Below, one piece after another: positions 14,118 through 22,773 of a stretch of DNA of 49,410 nt; the first letter of the stretch is position 1, and each line of letters starts with the position of its first letter. The DNA lies in the IMG/VR virus record IMGVR_UViG_3300050821_004061, positions 1 to 49,410 of that record. One strand, given 5' to 3'. The stretch is from a virus. The notes under the pieces were generated by a model. The model made no database searches, was not told where the DNA came from, and saw only the letters and a program-made list of their open reading frames with translations. The position numbers and the translations under genes were made by a program.

Positions 14118-14706
14118 TGGCCGCGCCACCACGCTCCTCACGGAGCAGCCAAATGCATCCGGTACAACGGAACCGGCTACGGAAACAAAAACGGAAACTG
14201 AGACGTCGGCGACTCCGTTTGATGCCGCCAAGCTCACTTTCCCCGACGACTTCGGCAAACCCGATGCGGGAATGTTGGAGAAGTTCGCCGAAATAGCTAA
14301 GTCCGCGAACCTTTCGCAGGAAGCGGCACAGCAGTTGGCGAACTTGCATACCGAGACCAGTAAAGCTGCTTCGGAAGCGAATTTGCAAGCTTGGTCGCGG
14401 ACGATTGAGGCCTGGGAAACAGAGATCAAATCCGACCCTGTTATCGGCGGCGATAAACTCGAGGGCGTGAAAGCGTCCGTCGCTAAAGTCGTTCAAGATC
14501 CCCGATTCGCAACCCCAGGATTTATTGAGGCACTAAACCTCACTGGCTTTGGTTCAAATCCCGCCGCAGTTCGCTTCTTCGCCAAAATTGCATCTGCATT
14601 GACGGAGGGGAGCGCGGTTCAGGGGTCTCCACCGGGGCCACCGCAGCGTACCGCAGCCCAACGCATGTATCCCAACAACCCATCTTCCGAAGCAGCAGGT
14701 GATTAA
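14017..14706 (+). CDS. Capsid assembly scaffold protein (probable)
   Basis: 229 residues. Acidic, with a long Pro/Ser/Thr-rich N-terminus and a helical core (MLEKFAEIAKSANLSQEAA, QLANLHTETSKAAS) and a GSNPAAVRFFAKIASAL segment, typical of phage scaffold proteins placed directly before the capsid gene. Two tandem ATGs (14017, 14020). Overlaps the Bbp19-like gene by 101 bases, unusually long here, so the start could be later. Ends in TAATG with the capsid gene. Confidence 0.82.
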   Translation: MMSDSPPAQPTTETPSPGSAAAPSAAPSSTTAPDGRATTLLTEQPNASGTTEPATETKTETETSATPFDAAKLTFPDDFGKPDAGMLEKFAEIAKSANLSQEAAQQLANLHTETSKAASEANLQAWSRTIEAWETEIKSDPVIGGDKLEGVKASVAKVVQDPRFATPGFIEALNLTGFGSNPAAVRFFAKIASALTEGSAVQGSPPGPPQRTAAQRMYPNNPSSEAAGD

Positions 14707-15749
14707 TGGCAACAATTGGTTCAACCGCCCTTACGTTCGCTGATTGGGCGAAGCGTATGGACGATGATGGTCGCATCACTTCGATCGTCGAAATCCTCTC
14801 ACAAACCAACGAGATCATGGACGACATGCTCGTTGTCGAGGGTAATCTCCCGACCGGGCACAAGACCACGATTCGAACTGGCCTCCCAACCGCGACGTGG
14901 CGCTTGCTCAATTACGGCGTTCCGAACGGAAAATCCACTACGGCACAGGTGGTCGATACGATCGGTAATCTCGAGACGTTCGCCGTAATCGACCGCGACC
15001 TCGCCGACCTCAACGGTAACACCGCCGAGTTTCGCCTGTCGGAGGTCCGTGCGTTCCTCGAGGGTATGACGCAGCAAGTCGCATCCACCCTTATTTACGG
15101 CAACGTCGCCGTGAACCCCGAGCGGTTTATGGGGATGGCACCGCGTTACAACTCGGTATCGACTGGTACGGCGCAGACAGCTGCGAACGTCATCGATATG
15201 GGCGGCACTGGATCAACTAATACTTCGATCTGGATCGCAACCTGGGGTGCCGATACAATGCACGGTATTTTCCCCAAGGGCAAAATGACCGGCCTGTTGC
15301 ATGAGGACCAGGGCTTGTGGCCAGTTCTCGACGCCAACTCGAATACATACATGGCATACCGTGACCACTTCAAATGGGAGGTCGGTTTGTCGTTACGTGA
15401 TTGGCGATACGTCGTTCGCCTCGCGAATATCGACGTGACGCTGCTGAACGGCGTCAACGCAGCCAATATATTGAACGGTTTAGTCCGCGGATTACGTCGT
15501 CTGCCGACTGCGATGGCTGCTGCCTCGCCGGTGCAATCGAGCGACGCGCCGACGATCCGGGGGCCGATGGGTCGTCAGATTATCTACTGCAATCGCGTCG
15601 TGTCCACGTACCTCGACCTCCAGGCGATGAATAAGACCAACGTCTTGCTGGCGATGCGGGAGTTTGAAGGACATGTAGTGACAACATTCCGCGGTATTCC
15701 GGTTCGCACCGTCGATGCCATTCTCAATACCGAAGCTCGGTTGACCTAA
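14706..15749 (+). CDS. Major capsid protein
   Basis: 347 residues, TAATG overlap with the scaffold. LTFADWAKRMDDDGRI at the start, then LSQTNEIMDDMLVVEGN and KTTIRTGLPTATWRLLN follow the N-arm and E-loop of HK97-fold capsids in podoviruses close to Bordetella phage BPP-1. The C-terminal part ends with GIPVRTVDAILNTEARL, the P-domain loop. Placement after scaffold and before a cement protein supports the call. Confidence 0.92.
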   Translation: MATIGSTALTFADWAKRMDDDGRITSIVEILSQTNEIMDDMLVVEGNLPTGHKTTIRTGLPTATWRLLNYGVPNGKSTTAQVVDTIGNLETFAVIDRDLADLNGNTAEFRLSEVRAFLEGMTQQVASTLIYGNVAVNPERFMGMAPRYNSVSTGTAQTAANVIDMGGTGSTNTSIWIATWGADTMHGIFPKGKMTGLLHEDQGLWPVLDANSNTYMAYRDHFKWEVGLSLRDWRYVVRLANIDVTLLNGVNAANILNGLVRGLRRLPTAMAAASPVQSSDAPTIRGPMGRQIIYCNRVVSTYLDLQAMNKTNVLLAMREFEGHVVTTFRGIPVRTVDAILNTEARLT

Positions 15750-15760
15750 GGAGACGACAA

Positions 15761-16261
15761 ATGTTGGATGGAGCCCTCCAGTTTACTGGTGTAGCGGGTC
15801 TAACTACTTCGCTGACCGACTCACCAACCACTGGGACGCAGCAATCGACGAACGTCCTCGATCTACTCAACGCCCGAGACCTTGGGATCGGCGATGATCC
15901 ATCGCTCGAGTTGTTGATTCAGATCATGACGACTTTCACCGGCGGTACATCCCTTGAAGTCCAACTTCAGGGCGCCCCGGATAACGGTTCTGGCGCTCCC
16001 GGCTCGTACACAACGATGTGGGATTCGACCGCGATTGCTGAAGCATCCCTTCTGGCCGGCCGATATATCTCGAATATCACCGTGCCTCGAGTTTTGCTGC
16101 CGACTCCAACCGGCGTGTCGGCGGCGCAGGCCCTCCCGCGTTTCCTCCGGTTGCAGTATATCACCGTAGGGACACACGGTGCTGGTGCCCTGTTCGGTGC
16201 AATCGTGCTGGATCGCCAGGATTATGTGGCGTATCCTCCCGGTATCGTGATCGCGAATTAG
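15761..16261 (+). CDS. Capsid cement protein, Bbp16-like
   Basis: 166 residues with AAGGAGA upstream. Beta-rich: GDDPSLELLIQIMTTF, SLEVQLQGAPDNGSG, FLRLQYITVGTHGAGALF. This is the composition and order of the Bbp16 family, which clamps neighbouring capsomers on the outside of the BPP-1 head. It directly follows the capsid gene, as in that phage. Confidence 0.82.
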   Translation: MLDGALQFTGVAGLTTSLTDSPTTGTQQSTNVLDLLNARDLGIGDDPSLELLIQIMTTFTGGTSLEVQLQGAPDNGSGAPGSYTTMWDSTAIAEASLLAGRYISNITVPRVLLPTPTGVSAAQALPRFLRLQYITVGTHGAGALFGAIVLDRQDYVAYPPGIVIAN

Positions 16262-16270
16262 GAGATCGAA

Positions 16271-16768
16271 ATGTTATTTCGTTTAAGAACTCCGCATATC
16301 ATCGGCGGTGCAGTCCGCAATCCCGGTACCGTTGTTGGCCCCTATGCCTCCGACGCTCCCGTTAAGTACGAGGGTGAACCGACACCGGATATGGAGGGCG
16401 CCGACGAAGAGGGCGTCTCCAAGATTAACGAGGTGTACCAGCGGATTCACGGCACGAATGCTCCCTGGCACGAGGAGGGTTGGGCCAAACCGGAACGGCC
16501 CTTCGCCGGCGACCATCCCGACTACGCTGAGATTTCCGACGAGGAGCAAGAAAAGAACGCGGAACTGCTGCGCGAGGCGAATGCGCGGTATCATGGTCGC
16601 GGAGGGACCGGGCCGATGACAGTTCCACCACCGACGGTCTCGGTCGGCGTCCGTCCATCGCAGGTCGATGAGGCGCCACCGACACAGATCCCGCCGCAGG
16701 ATACGCCGCCGATTCGTACACGCTCCGTACCACGGCCCAAGCCACCCACCGATGACGAGGACTGCTGA
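16271..16768 (+). CDS. Virion-region hypothetical protein A (PTPDM motif)
   Basis: 165 residues, GGAG 7 bases upstream. N-terminal half contains EPTPDMEGADEE; C-terminal third is Pro-rich and disordered (PPQDTPPIRTRSVPRPKPP). The motif recurs in the next gene as DPTPDMVGLDEES, so the two probably share a short domain. Between cement and tail cassette; likely a minor head or joining component. Ends as TGATG. Confidence 0.68.
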   Translation: MLFRLRTPHIIGGAVRNPGTVVGPYASDAPVKYEGEPTPDMEGADEEGVSKINEVYQRIHGTNAPWHEEGWAKPERPFAGDHPDYAEISDEEQEKNAELLREANARYHGRGGTGPMTVPPPTVSVGVRPSQVDEAPPTQIPPQDTPPIRTRSVPRPKPPTDDEDC

Positions 16769-17172
16769 TGCCCCGATATCGATTGCTCTCCGCACACTAT
16801 TCGGAAGAGGATAAATGGCTGCCGGGTGATAAGGAGGCCGCCGATAGTAACGGTCCGATTACCGGATACCAACTCGACGAGAAGGGTAATCAGGTACTCG
16901 ACGAGAAGGGTCAGCCGATCGCCTTTAGAGGTACGGTCGTCGGCGATGGCACTCCGCATAAATGGACTCGCGATCCGACACCAGATATGGTCGGACTCGA
17001 CGAGGAATCGCAGGCGTTAGTCGAAATCGCAAAGAAGCGTGGCGATGGCCTCGATCCAGTTGACCGCCTTCCGTTGACAGTCGATACGCCGCAGTTATCG
17101 CTCGGCGATCTCCAAGCGCTTGCGGAACGCGCTGGATTCCGCCTCGTACCGGAGAAGAAACATGCTGCGTAA
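16768..17172 (+). CDS. Virion-region hypothetical protein B (PTPDM motif)
   Basis: 134 residues. YRLLSAHYSEEDKWLPGDKE at the start suggests a small beta domain binding or capping; VGDGTPHKWTRDPTPDM then DEESQALVEI follows. A C-terminal helix-helix segment (LSLGDLQALAERAGF) resembles a head-joining or Rho-N-like fold. Shares its motif with the preceding gene. No function known. Confidence 0.68.
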   Translation: MPRYRLLSAHYSEEDKWLPGDKEAADSNGPITGYQLDEKGNQVLDEKGQPIAFRGTVVGDGTPHKWTRDPTPDMVGLDEESQALVEIAKKRGDGLDPVDRLPLTVDTPQLSLGDLQALAERAGFRLVPEKKHAA

Positions 17173-17581
17173 GCTCTTCTTCGCTGCGTTCGTCGCGTTC
17201 GTCCCGGTGGCTGGGTGGGCGCAAGTTGTCGCTCCCGGCGTCGAATACTTCCTAGGCCCGTCGTTAGGAAAGAAGTGGGAGGCCGCGGGATCACAGACCG
17301 GCGGTGTCAACGCCCAAACCGGAACGTCATATACTATCGCCGACACCGATATGGGTAAACTCGTTACGTTTAATAACGGGTCGGCGGTTACTGTTACTCT
17401 ACCCGCTGCGACAACCGCCGGCTTCGGTACATATCACGAGTTTAAGGTACTGAACCTCGGCGCGGGGACGGTAACGATCACGCCGACGACAAGCACGATC
17501 AACGGCGGCGCGACCAAGACATACGCGCAAAATGCGAGTGGTTCGATTCGGAGTGACAGTACGAACTATTTCGCATATTAG
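17162..17581 (+). CDS. Secreted-looking beta protein, tail cassette gene 1
   Basis: 139 residues from ATG 17162 with GGAG 7 bases upstream. Starts with a Sec signal peptide (LRKLFFAAFVAFVPVAGWA, predicted cut after Ala20). The mature part repeats a beta pattern (TSYTIADTDMGKLVTFNNGS, then AVTVTLP, VTITPTTSTINGG) common in phage tail fibre and spike proteins. A signal peptide is not expected for a protein assembled in the cytoplasm. First of seven such genes in a row. Confidence 0.78.
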   Translation: MLRKLFFAAFVAFVPVAGWAQVVAPGVEYFLGPSLGKKWEAAGSQTGGVNAQTGTSYTIADTDMGKLVTFNNGSAVTVTLPAATTAGFGTYHEFKVLNLGAGTVTITPTTSTINGGATKTYAQNASGSIRSDSTNYFAY

Positions 17582-17590
17582 GGGGCGATA

Positions 17591-17932
17591 ATGCGTTTTC
17601 TTATTGCGGCCCTTCTTTCGCTGTGGTTCGGTACAGTTTGGGCAGCGCCTGCCGACGACGGGCAAACCGCTGGCTCTCGGCTATGGACCCTTAATCAAGC
17701 GCGTTCCGGAATCGCTGTAACAGCGAGTGATTCAACAGACCTTACACCAAAACCGACTCGCGCAATATTTATTGGGGGATCGGCCGCGTGTAATATCGCC
17801 GTCCGCATGGCTGACGATGGTACAACGGCTGTTACACTCGCTAATGTCCAACCGGGTCAGGTACTTCCGATTCAAGTTAACCGTGTCATGAGCACGAATA
17901 CCACATGTACCGGTATCGTAGCTTTTTATTAG
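17591..17932 (+). CDS. Secreted-looking spike-base-like protein, tail cassette gene 2
   Basis: 113 residues. Signal peptide RFLIAALLSLWFGTVWA with a cut before APADDG. The mature part (LTPKPTRAIFIGGSAACNIAVR, split by residue limits into two strands, ... [23 protein letters not shown]) reads like the small beta domain called spike base protein, RCAP_rcc01079 family, from alphaproteobacterial phage-like particles. It would sit at the base of a tail spike. Two cysteines could pair if exported. Confidence 0.68.
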   Translation: MRFLIAALLSLWFGTVWAAPADDGQTAGSRLWTLNQARSGIAVTASDSTDLTPKPTRAIFIGGSAACNIAVRMADDGTTAVTLANVQPGQVLPIQVNRVMSTNTTCTGIVAFY

Positions 17933-18120
17933 CAACAGTTATATTGACGGCTGCTGGTGTAGCTATAGCTCACGATCTCGGGATGGGGATGGGTATACCG
18001 GAGGTTCGCGGGTTAAAGGGAACGCCGCCGGTCACAAGTGGCTGTCTCCTCATTTCCGGCACGACGACTAACTGCCTCTTAATCAATGGGACGACAACAA
18101 ATGCGCTACTTATCAAGTAA
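17905..18120 (+). CDS. Small secreted-looking protein with GTTTN repeats, tail cassette gene 3
   Basis: 71 residues, overlapping the previous gene by 28 bases in another frame. Signal peptide [18 protein letters not shown]. The C-terminus is a short tandem repeat: [25 protein letters not shown]. The repeated hydrophobic/GTTTN units could form a beta-roll edge. Start lacks a clear ribosome binding site. Function unknown. Confidence 0.6.
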   Translation: MYRYRSFLLATVILTAAGVAIAHDLGMGMGIPEVRGLKGTPPVTSGCLLISGTTTNCLLINGTTTNALLIK

Positions 18121-19534
18121 AGCGGCCGTTGTCGCTCTCTTACTGTCGACGTCGTCGGCGTTTGGGCAGGGGCGAATAGATCAACTTGCGGCCGGCGCTG
18201 CGGTAAGTGGCACCGATAAAATAGGTAATTGTCAGGGTTGTAGCGCTGCCGTAAATATGGTTGGCACTACACTCGCACAAGTTTTAACGTATATTCAAGG
18301 TGCAATTGCGGTTCCAGTTGGGCAAGTTACAGGACTTGGAACTGGTATTGGAACTGCGCTCGGCGTTAATGTTGGAAGTGCTGGTTCGATTCTCGTTAAT
18401 GGCGGTGCATTAGGGACACCATCATCTGGCACAGCAACCAATCTGACGGGATTGCCGCTTTCGACGGGTGTTACCGGAAACCTCTCAGTTAATAACCTCA
18501 ACTCCGGCACAAGCGCATCATCCTCGACCTTCTGGCGGGGCGATGGGACTTGGGCAACGCCTGCGGGTGGTAGTGGACTCACGGTAGGCACTAGCACCAT
18601 TACCAGCGGCACAACCAACCGACTGCTTTACGATAATGGCGGCGTATTAGGCGAAGCGATCGTCGGAAGCGGCCTATCACTTTCTGCCGGCACACTGACC
18701 GCAACCGCCGGTGGTGGGGGCACCGTCACAAATACGGCGGGCACACTTACTGCGCATGCGCCGATCATTGGTAATGGTTCTGCCGATGTAAAAGCCACGG
18801 CGGCGATGACGAATGGGCAAGTCCTGATTGGCTCGACAGGGGCTGATCCGGTTCCTGCCGTTCCGACCGCTTCTACAGCCGACGTGCAGATCGGCGCGAG
18901 CGCGGGCGGTCTGTCGATCGGCCACTACGGCCTAACAACGGTCGGTGATGCGAATTGCGGGGCTCTTACTGCTGCTGGCACAGCGAACGTCGCATTTAAT
19001 GTTGTATTGACGGCGCCGCGCTCTTGCACACTGCCTGTCGCGAGCACGATGCAAGACGGGGCCGAGATTACTTTCGTCGATACTGGAGACGGGACAAATT
19101 ACGCGATCAACGGCGCAAATACCATCACACTAAATCGCGCGGGCTCAGATAAGATTGGCACCGGCATCACGATCGTTATGAGTGTCCCCGGTTGTTCCGT
19201 GAAGGTTAAAAAGACCGGCTCCACCGAGTGGGGCATTCCGTATAACAGTTGCCCGGCAAGCGGCACTGCCACACTTGGGACCAGTGCGATCTCGTCAGCC
19301 GCCTGCGCTGCGGCAGTCACCGTTGCAGCAAGCGGCGTACTAACTACCGATGTCGTCACGGCTTCGTTCAATGGCGATCCGACAGCGGTGACGGGCTATA
19401 TCCCGGCTACGGCGGGGATGCTGACGATCATCTCGTACCCGACCGCTGGTAACGTCAACTTCAAGGTATGCAACAACACAGGTTCTTCGATAACCCCCGG
19501 CGCGATCACGCTGAACTGGCGGGTCGCTCGATGA
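18101..19534 (+). CDS. Tail fibre-like protein with signal peptide, tail cassette gene 4
   Basis: 477 residues from ATG 18101. Signal peptide [21 protein letters not shown]. The body is Gly/Ser/Thr-rich with fibre-type repeats ([16 protein letters not shown] is the collar motif seen in many tail fibres; [16 protein letters not shown]) followed by a beta domain ([34 protein letters not shown]). Such proteins contact the host surface. Ends in ATGA with the next gene. The fibre call is by composition and motif. Confidence 0.75.
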   Translation: MRYLSSKAAVVALLLSTSSAFGQGRIDQLAAGAAVSGTDKIGNCQGCSAAVNMVGTTLAQVLTYIQGAIAVPVGQVTGLGTGIGTALGVNVGSAGSILVNGGALGTPSSGTATNLTGLPLSTGVTGNLSVNNLNSGTSASSSTFWRGDGTWATPAGGSGLTVGTSTITSGTTNRLLYDNGGVLGEAIVGSGLSLSAGTLTATAGGGGTVTNTAGTLTAHAPIIGNGSADVKATAAMTNGQVLIGSTGADPVPAVPTASTADVQIGASAGGLSIGHYGLTTVGDANCGALTAAGTANVAFNVVLTAPRSCTLPVASTMQDGAEITFVDTGDGTNYAINGANTITLNRAGSDKIGTGITIVMSVPGCSVKVKKTGSTEWGIPYNSCPASGTATLGTSAISSAACAAAVTVAASGVLTTDVVTASFNGDPTAVTGYIPATAGMLTIISYPTAGNVNFKVCNNTGSSITPGAITLNWRVAR

Positions 19535-20478
19535 AGGTTATCGCCTTTGTATTTGCGCTGACACTAGCCAGCGTAGCGGCACTTGCACAAGTCGGGTTGC
19601 CGTGGCCCGGGCCTGGTGGTGTCTCTGCCCCCGCCGGTTATCAAGGACCAGGGAATATCCTGACGGGCGCGACTATGTGGGTAGGGTTACGAGCCTACAC
19701 TGCGGCTGCCGCGACCGCACATAATAAAGCGGTCAACGTCAAGAGCACATCTCACTCTAACGAGACATGCGATATTGGCCTGGGAAGCGACGGGTTCATC
19801 GGGGGAACAGGGAGCGTTACCTCCGCCTGTTCCGGCGCTGACAATGGCGTGTCACTCTCGACCTTTTGCACCAGCAACACGGACTGTCACGTTGTCACGT
19901 TCTACGATCAGTCGGGGAACTCAAATAATCAAGTGGCCTCGACCCAGGCGGTGCTTTCCATATCCCCCCTGAAGGTCCTCTGCACGACGAGCACCCCTTA
20001 CGATACGTCGTTTAATGGCACGCCGAACATCAGCATTCCGCAGCCGGCGACCGCCTCCTATGTGGCGCAGCGCACAAGCGGGACGAGCAGCTTCAACGTT
20101 GTTGTTGGCTTTGAAACTGCAGGGAATGCCCAAGCGGGATTTAACAACGCCAGTCAGCAGCTTTTCATCTATGGCGGAAGCGCGGCGGTCGGCGTCACGA
20201 CGGGCGGGGCAGAAGGCACGCAACTCGCAGTGCAAACGACCTTCGATGGCGCGAACTCTGTCATCTACGAAAACGGCAACAACAATGCTGGACTTAGCCC
20301 AGGAACGGGATCGGCAACCTCTGGGGTTATCTCGATTTGCGTTGGTAATGGGTCGAATGGACTCGCCGGGAATTTTTGGGAAGCGGGTATCTGGCAAGGC
20401 ACGACAGCCAACCACACCAATTTTCCTTATAGCAGCATGAACAGTAACCAGCGCGGTACCAGCGGTTGGAACTTCTAA
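19531..20478 (+). CDS. Arabinofuranosidase-B-like lectin/enzyme domain protein with signal peptide, tail cassette gene 5
   Basis: 315 residues from ATG 19531. Signal peptide [18 protein letters not shown], cut before QVGLP. The body [49 protein letters not shown] follows the catalytic-domain pattern of fungal and bacterial alpha-L-arabinofuranosidase B (concanavalin fold), also seen in phage tail proteins as a sugar-binding or -cleaving domain. Probably recognises or trims host surface polysaccharide. Catalytic residues cannot be verified by eye. Confidence 0.68.
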   Translation: MKVIAFVFALTLASVAALAQVGLPWPGPGGVSAPAGYQGPGNILTGATMWVGLRAYTAAAATAHNKAVNVKSTSHSNETCDIGLGSDGFIGGTGSVTSACSGADNGVSLSTFCTSNTDCHVVTFYDQSGNSNNQVASTQAVLSISPLKVLCTTSTPYDTSFNGTPNISIPQPATASYVAQRTSGTSSFNVVVGFETAGNAQAGFNNASQQLFIYGGSAAVGVTTGGAEGTQLAVQTTFDGANSVIYENGNNNAGLSPGTGSATSGVISICVGNGSNGLAGNFWEAGIWQGTTANHTNFPYSSMNSNQRGTSGWNF

Positions 20479-21935
20479 TGCGCCGCATTGCCGTACTGTT
20501 AGCGTCGCTTCTCGCTCTCTGTGCAACGTCAACTGCCGGGGTCGCCGCCTGCCCCTCAGGATTGTTGGGTGTTACATGGACAGTATGTCTTGAATCCGAC
20601 AGCGGAGCTTACAAGGATGCTGGGACGACGCTGGCGGTTAATAACGATACAGTCCAGCAGTGGAATGATGCATCGGGTAACGCGAATAACGCTACCCAAT
20701 CGACCGCGCTAAACCGGCCCCCCTTCAAGACCAGCATTGTCAACGGGCTGCCTGTCCTGCGCTGTGACGGCTCGTCGAGTTTCATGCTCGGGCCGAATGT
20801 CTTCCCGACAACGCAATCCTACACGCTAATTGTTGTCTCGGTCCAGAGAGGGACATCGACCGGCAACCTCGTCAGTGGTGCTACGTCTCACGCGCTGTTC
20901 TATAATAGCACAGATACTGTAAAAGTATCTGAGGGTGGAACGACCCAGCTAACATCGACAACCCCGACAGGGGTTGGCGTCGTTGCGGTCGATATTCTGG
21001 GGGTCTATAATTCGAGCAACACCACAGCAGCCCATGCCGAGGCATTCAATCTCACTGTTAATGGTAATTACAACACAGGGATCGCGGACACATCGGTTAA
21101 CGCTTCCGATACTGCTCTACAGATTTGCGCCTTCAATAGCACAAACTTCGGTCAGGTAGACATCCTCGCCGTCTATCTCGCGAGTGGCCTACTCAACTTG
21201 ACGAACACCAACGCGGCAACCTCTTATGTAAATTCAAAGTACGGAACGACGATCGCAAAGTTCGGCACAGCGCGACAGCACATCGTGTTCGCCGACAGTA
21301 TGGGGGTCGGGTTCTTAGGTCAGCCTCCATTCGCGATGATCGCGCCGAACGACCAGCATGCCTTCGCAGTCAATCTTGGCTCGCAGGGCGCGTACATGCT
21401 GGACCTGAAGAACAGCTCGGCTAGCGCGGTTAACCCACTGTTGATTAGCGCGCCGACTCTTGGGCAGAGCTTCATCACCATCCTGGCTGGCGGGAACGAT
21501 CTCGTCCTCGGTGGGCGCACTGCGGCGCAGGTTTACGCTGACTTTCAAACTCTCTGTTCTAATCTGCACGCGGCGAATTCAAATACCCTCGTCGGCATCA
21601 TTGATATGCCGCCTCGGTCAGCAGGAAGTGAGGCGGCACGCACGACGCTCAACGGTGACTACGACGCGGATACCTGCGCTGATTACCATGTCAAGACGAC
21701 CTGCAACGTAGCGATGTGGGCGGCGGGGGCTAATACCAATTCGCTGTGGTACGCCAATGACAACCTCCACCCCAATGCTAATGGGCATTCGATCATTGCA
21801 GGGTGTCTAGAGGCGGCGATTGCTGGACTATCGATTAACGCGCCTGTTGGAAGCGCCTCCCACGCTTCACTGAAACAGCCGGCTAACGATAACGATCTGC
21901 CGTTCCAAATGGTCGCCGGGGAACGGCGACGATGA
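20478..21935 (+). CDS. Tail spike with LamG-like and SGNH esterase domains and signal peptide, tail cassette gene 6
   Basis: 485 residues from ATG 20478 (TAATG). Signal peptide RRIAVLLASLLALCATSTA. Residues about 60-240 form a LamG/concanavalin-like domain (VQQWNDASGNANNATQ). Residues about 268-470 are an SGNH hydrolase: nucleophile in FADSMG (Ser274), block III GGND (Asn340), and DNLHPN with Asp428 and His431. Likely deacetylates host surface polysaccharide. The set of catalytic residues looks complete. Confidence 0.78.
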   Translation: MRRIAVLLASLLALCATSTAGVAACPSGLLGVTWTVCLESDSGAYKDAGTTLAVNNDTVQQWNDASGNANNATQSTALNRPPFKTSIVNGLPVLRCDGSSSFMLGPNVFPTTQSYTLIVVSVQRGTSTGNLVSGATSHALFYNSTDTVKVSEGGTTQLTSTTPTGVGVVAVDILGVYNSSNTTAAHAEAFNLTVNGNYNTGIADTSVNASDTALQICAFNSTNFGQVDILAVYLASGLLNLTNTNAATSYVNSKYGTTIAKFGTARQHIVFADSMGVGFLGQPPFAMIAPNDQHAFAVNLGSQGAYMLDLKNSSASAVNPLLISAPTLGQSFITILAGGNDLVLGGRTAAQVYADFQTLCSNLHAANSNTLVGIIDMPPRSAGSEAARTTLNGDYDADTCADYHVKTTCNVAMWAAGANTNSLWYANDNLHPNANGHSIIAGCLEAAIAGLSINAPVGSASHASLKQPANDNDLPFQMVAGERRR

Positions 21936-22021
21936 CCCTCCACCGCATCACCACCAAGGCCCTGCTGCGCTCGCCCATGCGAGGCTACGAACTCCAGCGC
22001 AATCCTGCGGCTGGGGATTAG
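21932..22021 (+). CDS. Possible 29-residue peptide
   Basis: ATG 21932 overlaps the previous stop (ATGA) and the frame ends 15 bases before the next gene. The peptide is basic (LHRITTKALLRSPMRGYELQR). No own ribosome binding site; may be a coupling peptide or chance. Confidence 0.35.
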   Translation: MTLHRITTKALLRSPMRGYELQRNPAAGD

Positions 22022-22036
22022 AAGGAGAAGTGAAAA

Positions 22037-22255
22037 ATGGCATCGATTATTGTTCGCGCCCCGGCTGATAGCCTGGGTCGTAAAGCCACCAAAAAGATGG
22101 GGCGCGGTTTTCTCGACATGATGATGCATGGGAAGAAGACTGGGGATCACATCGAGATCACCGAGACGATCGCACCCGGCGCCTATACCTTCGGGCACAG
22201 CGAGACCCCGGAAGGGCACATCTCGATCGATCTTACCTCCGGAAAAGAGCCCTAA
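22037..22255 (+). CDS. Small hypothetical protein
   Basis: 72 residues with a strong AAGGAGAAG 8 bases upstream, so probably well translated. IIVRAPADSLGRKATKKMG at the start; the second half reads as beta strands (IEITETIAPGAYTFGH, HISIDL). No signal peptide, unlike the neighbours. Could be a chaperone or cap for a tail protein; no evidence. Confidence 0.65.
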   Translation: MASIIVRAPADSLGRKATKKMGRGFLDMMMHGKKTGDHIEITETIAPGAYTFGHSETPEGHISIDLTSGKEP

Positions 22256-22276
22256 GCCCAAGCCGATCTGCCGCCG

Positions 22277-22507
22277 ATGCCACCTGCGTCACGCCTTGAT
22301 AAAAGCAGGAACTGCTTCACCTGGGCGTGGCGCAAGTGGCGCATCGAGGGCGGCTTTATCGCCTTTGCGATCGCCGAGGGCTGGCCCCGCTTCTATTGGT
22401 GCGCATCGATCGAGGGTGAATATCGTCGACCTATTTATCGTTATCGTATTCCTTGGAATATATTTTGGCATAAAGGACGCGTTGAACGTCAATCTGGAGC
22501 GCCTTAA
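22277..22507 (+). CDS. Conserved small phage protein (WxxW/IEGGF type)
   Basis: 76 residues. NCFTWAWRKWRIEGGFIAF, then GWPRFYWCASIEG and YRIPWNIFWHKGRV match a pattern I have seen in small late proteins of many phages (tryptophan-rich, with a strand-turn-strand core). Start at ATG 22277 is uncertain; no strong ribosome binding site. Ends in TAATG with the next gene. Confidence 0.65.
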   Translation: MPPASRLDKSRNCFTWAWRKWRIEGGFIAFAIAEGWPRFYWCASIEGEYRRPIYRYRIPWNIFWHKGRVERQSGAP

Positions 22508-22773
22508 TGCGTGTTAAACTCCTTCGACAGCATATGATCGATGACGCACTCCGAGAACCAAATGAGATTCTCGAGGTTTCCGTTGTTACACCGTATATGG
22601 AGGGTCTCGATCCAGAGGCGCGAAAGGCGATCTACGACGAGAAAGTGCGAGTATTTGGACGTTGGGTATATGATGAACATAACGTTCAATACTTGCTCGA
22701 TGATCCACCGATAGAGCGCCCGATTGAGGAAAATCAGCCGGTGCGACGAATTCCAGGAGTAGGACCGAGATGA
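22507..22773 (+). CDS. Hypothetical protein
   Basis: 88 residues, TAATG start, ATGA end. Acidic and helical: MIDDALREPNEILEVSVVTP, DPEARKAIYDEKVRVFG, and a Pro/Arg tail. No family recognised. Placed between secreted-looking spike genes. Confidence 0.68.
   Translation: MRVKLLRQHMIDDALREPNEILEVSVVTPYMEGLDPEARKAIYDEKVRVFGRWVYDEHNVQYLLDDPPIERPIEENQPVRRIPGVGPR

Noticed and set aside
13698-14429. 243-codon minus-strand frame
   Set aside because: Antisense to the Bbp19-like and scaffold genes; low-complexity Val/Ala/Ser and isolated from other leftward genes.
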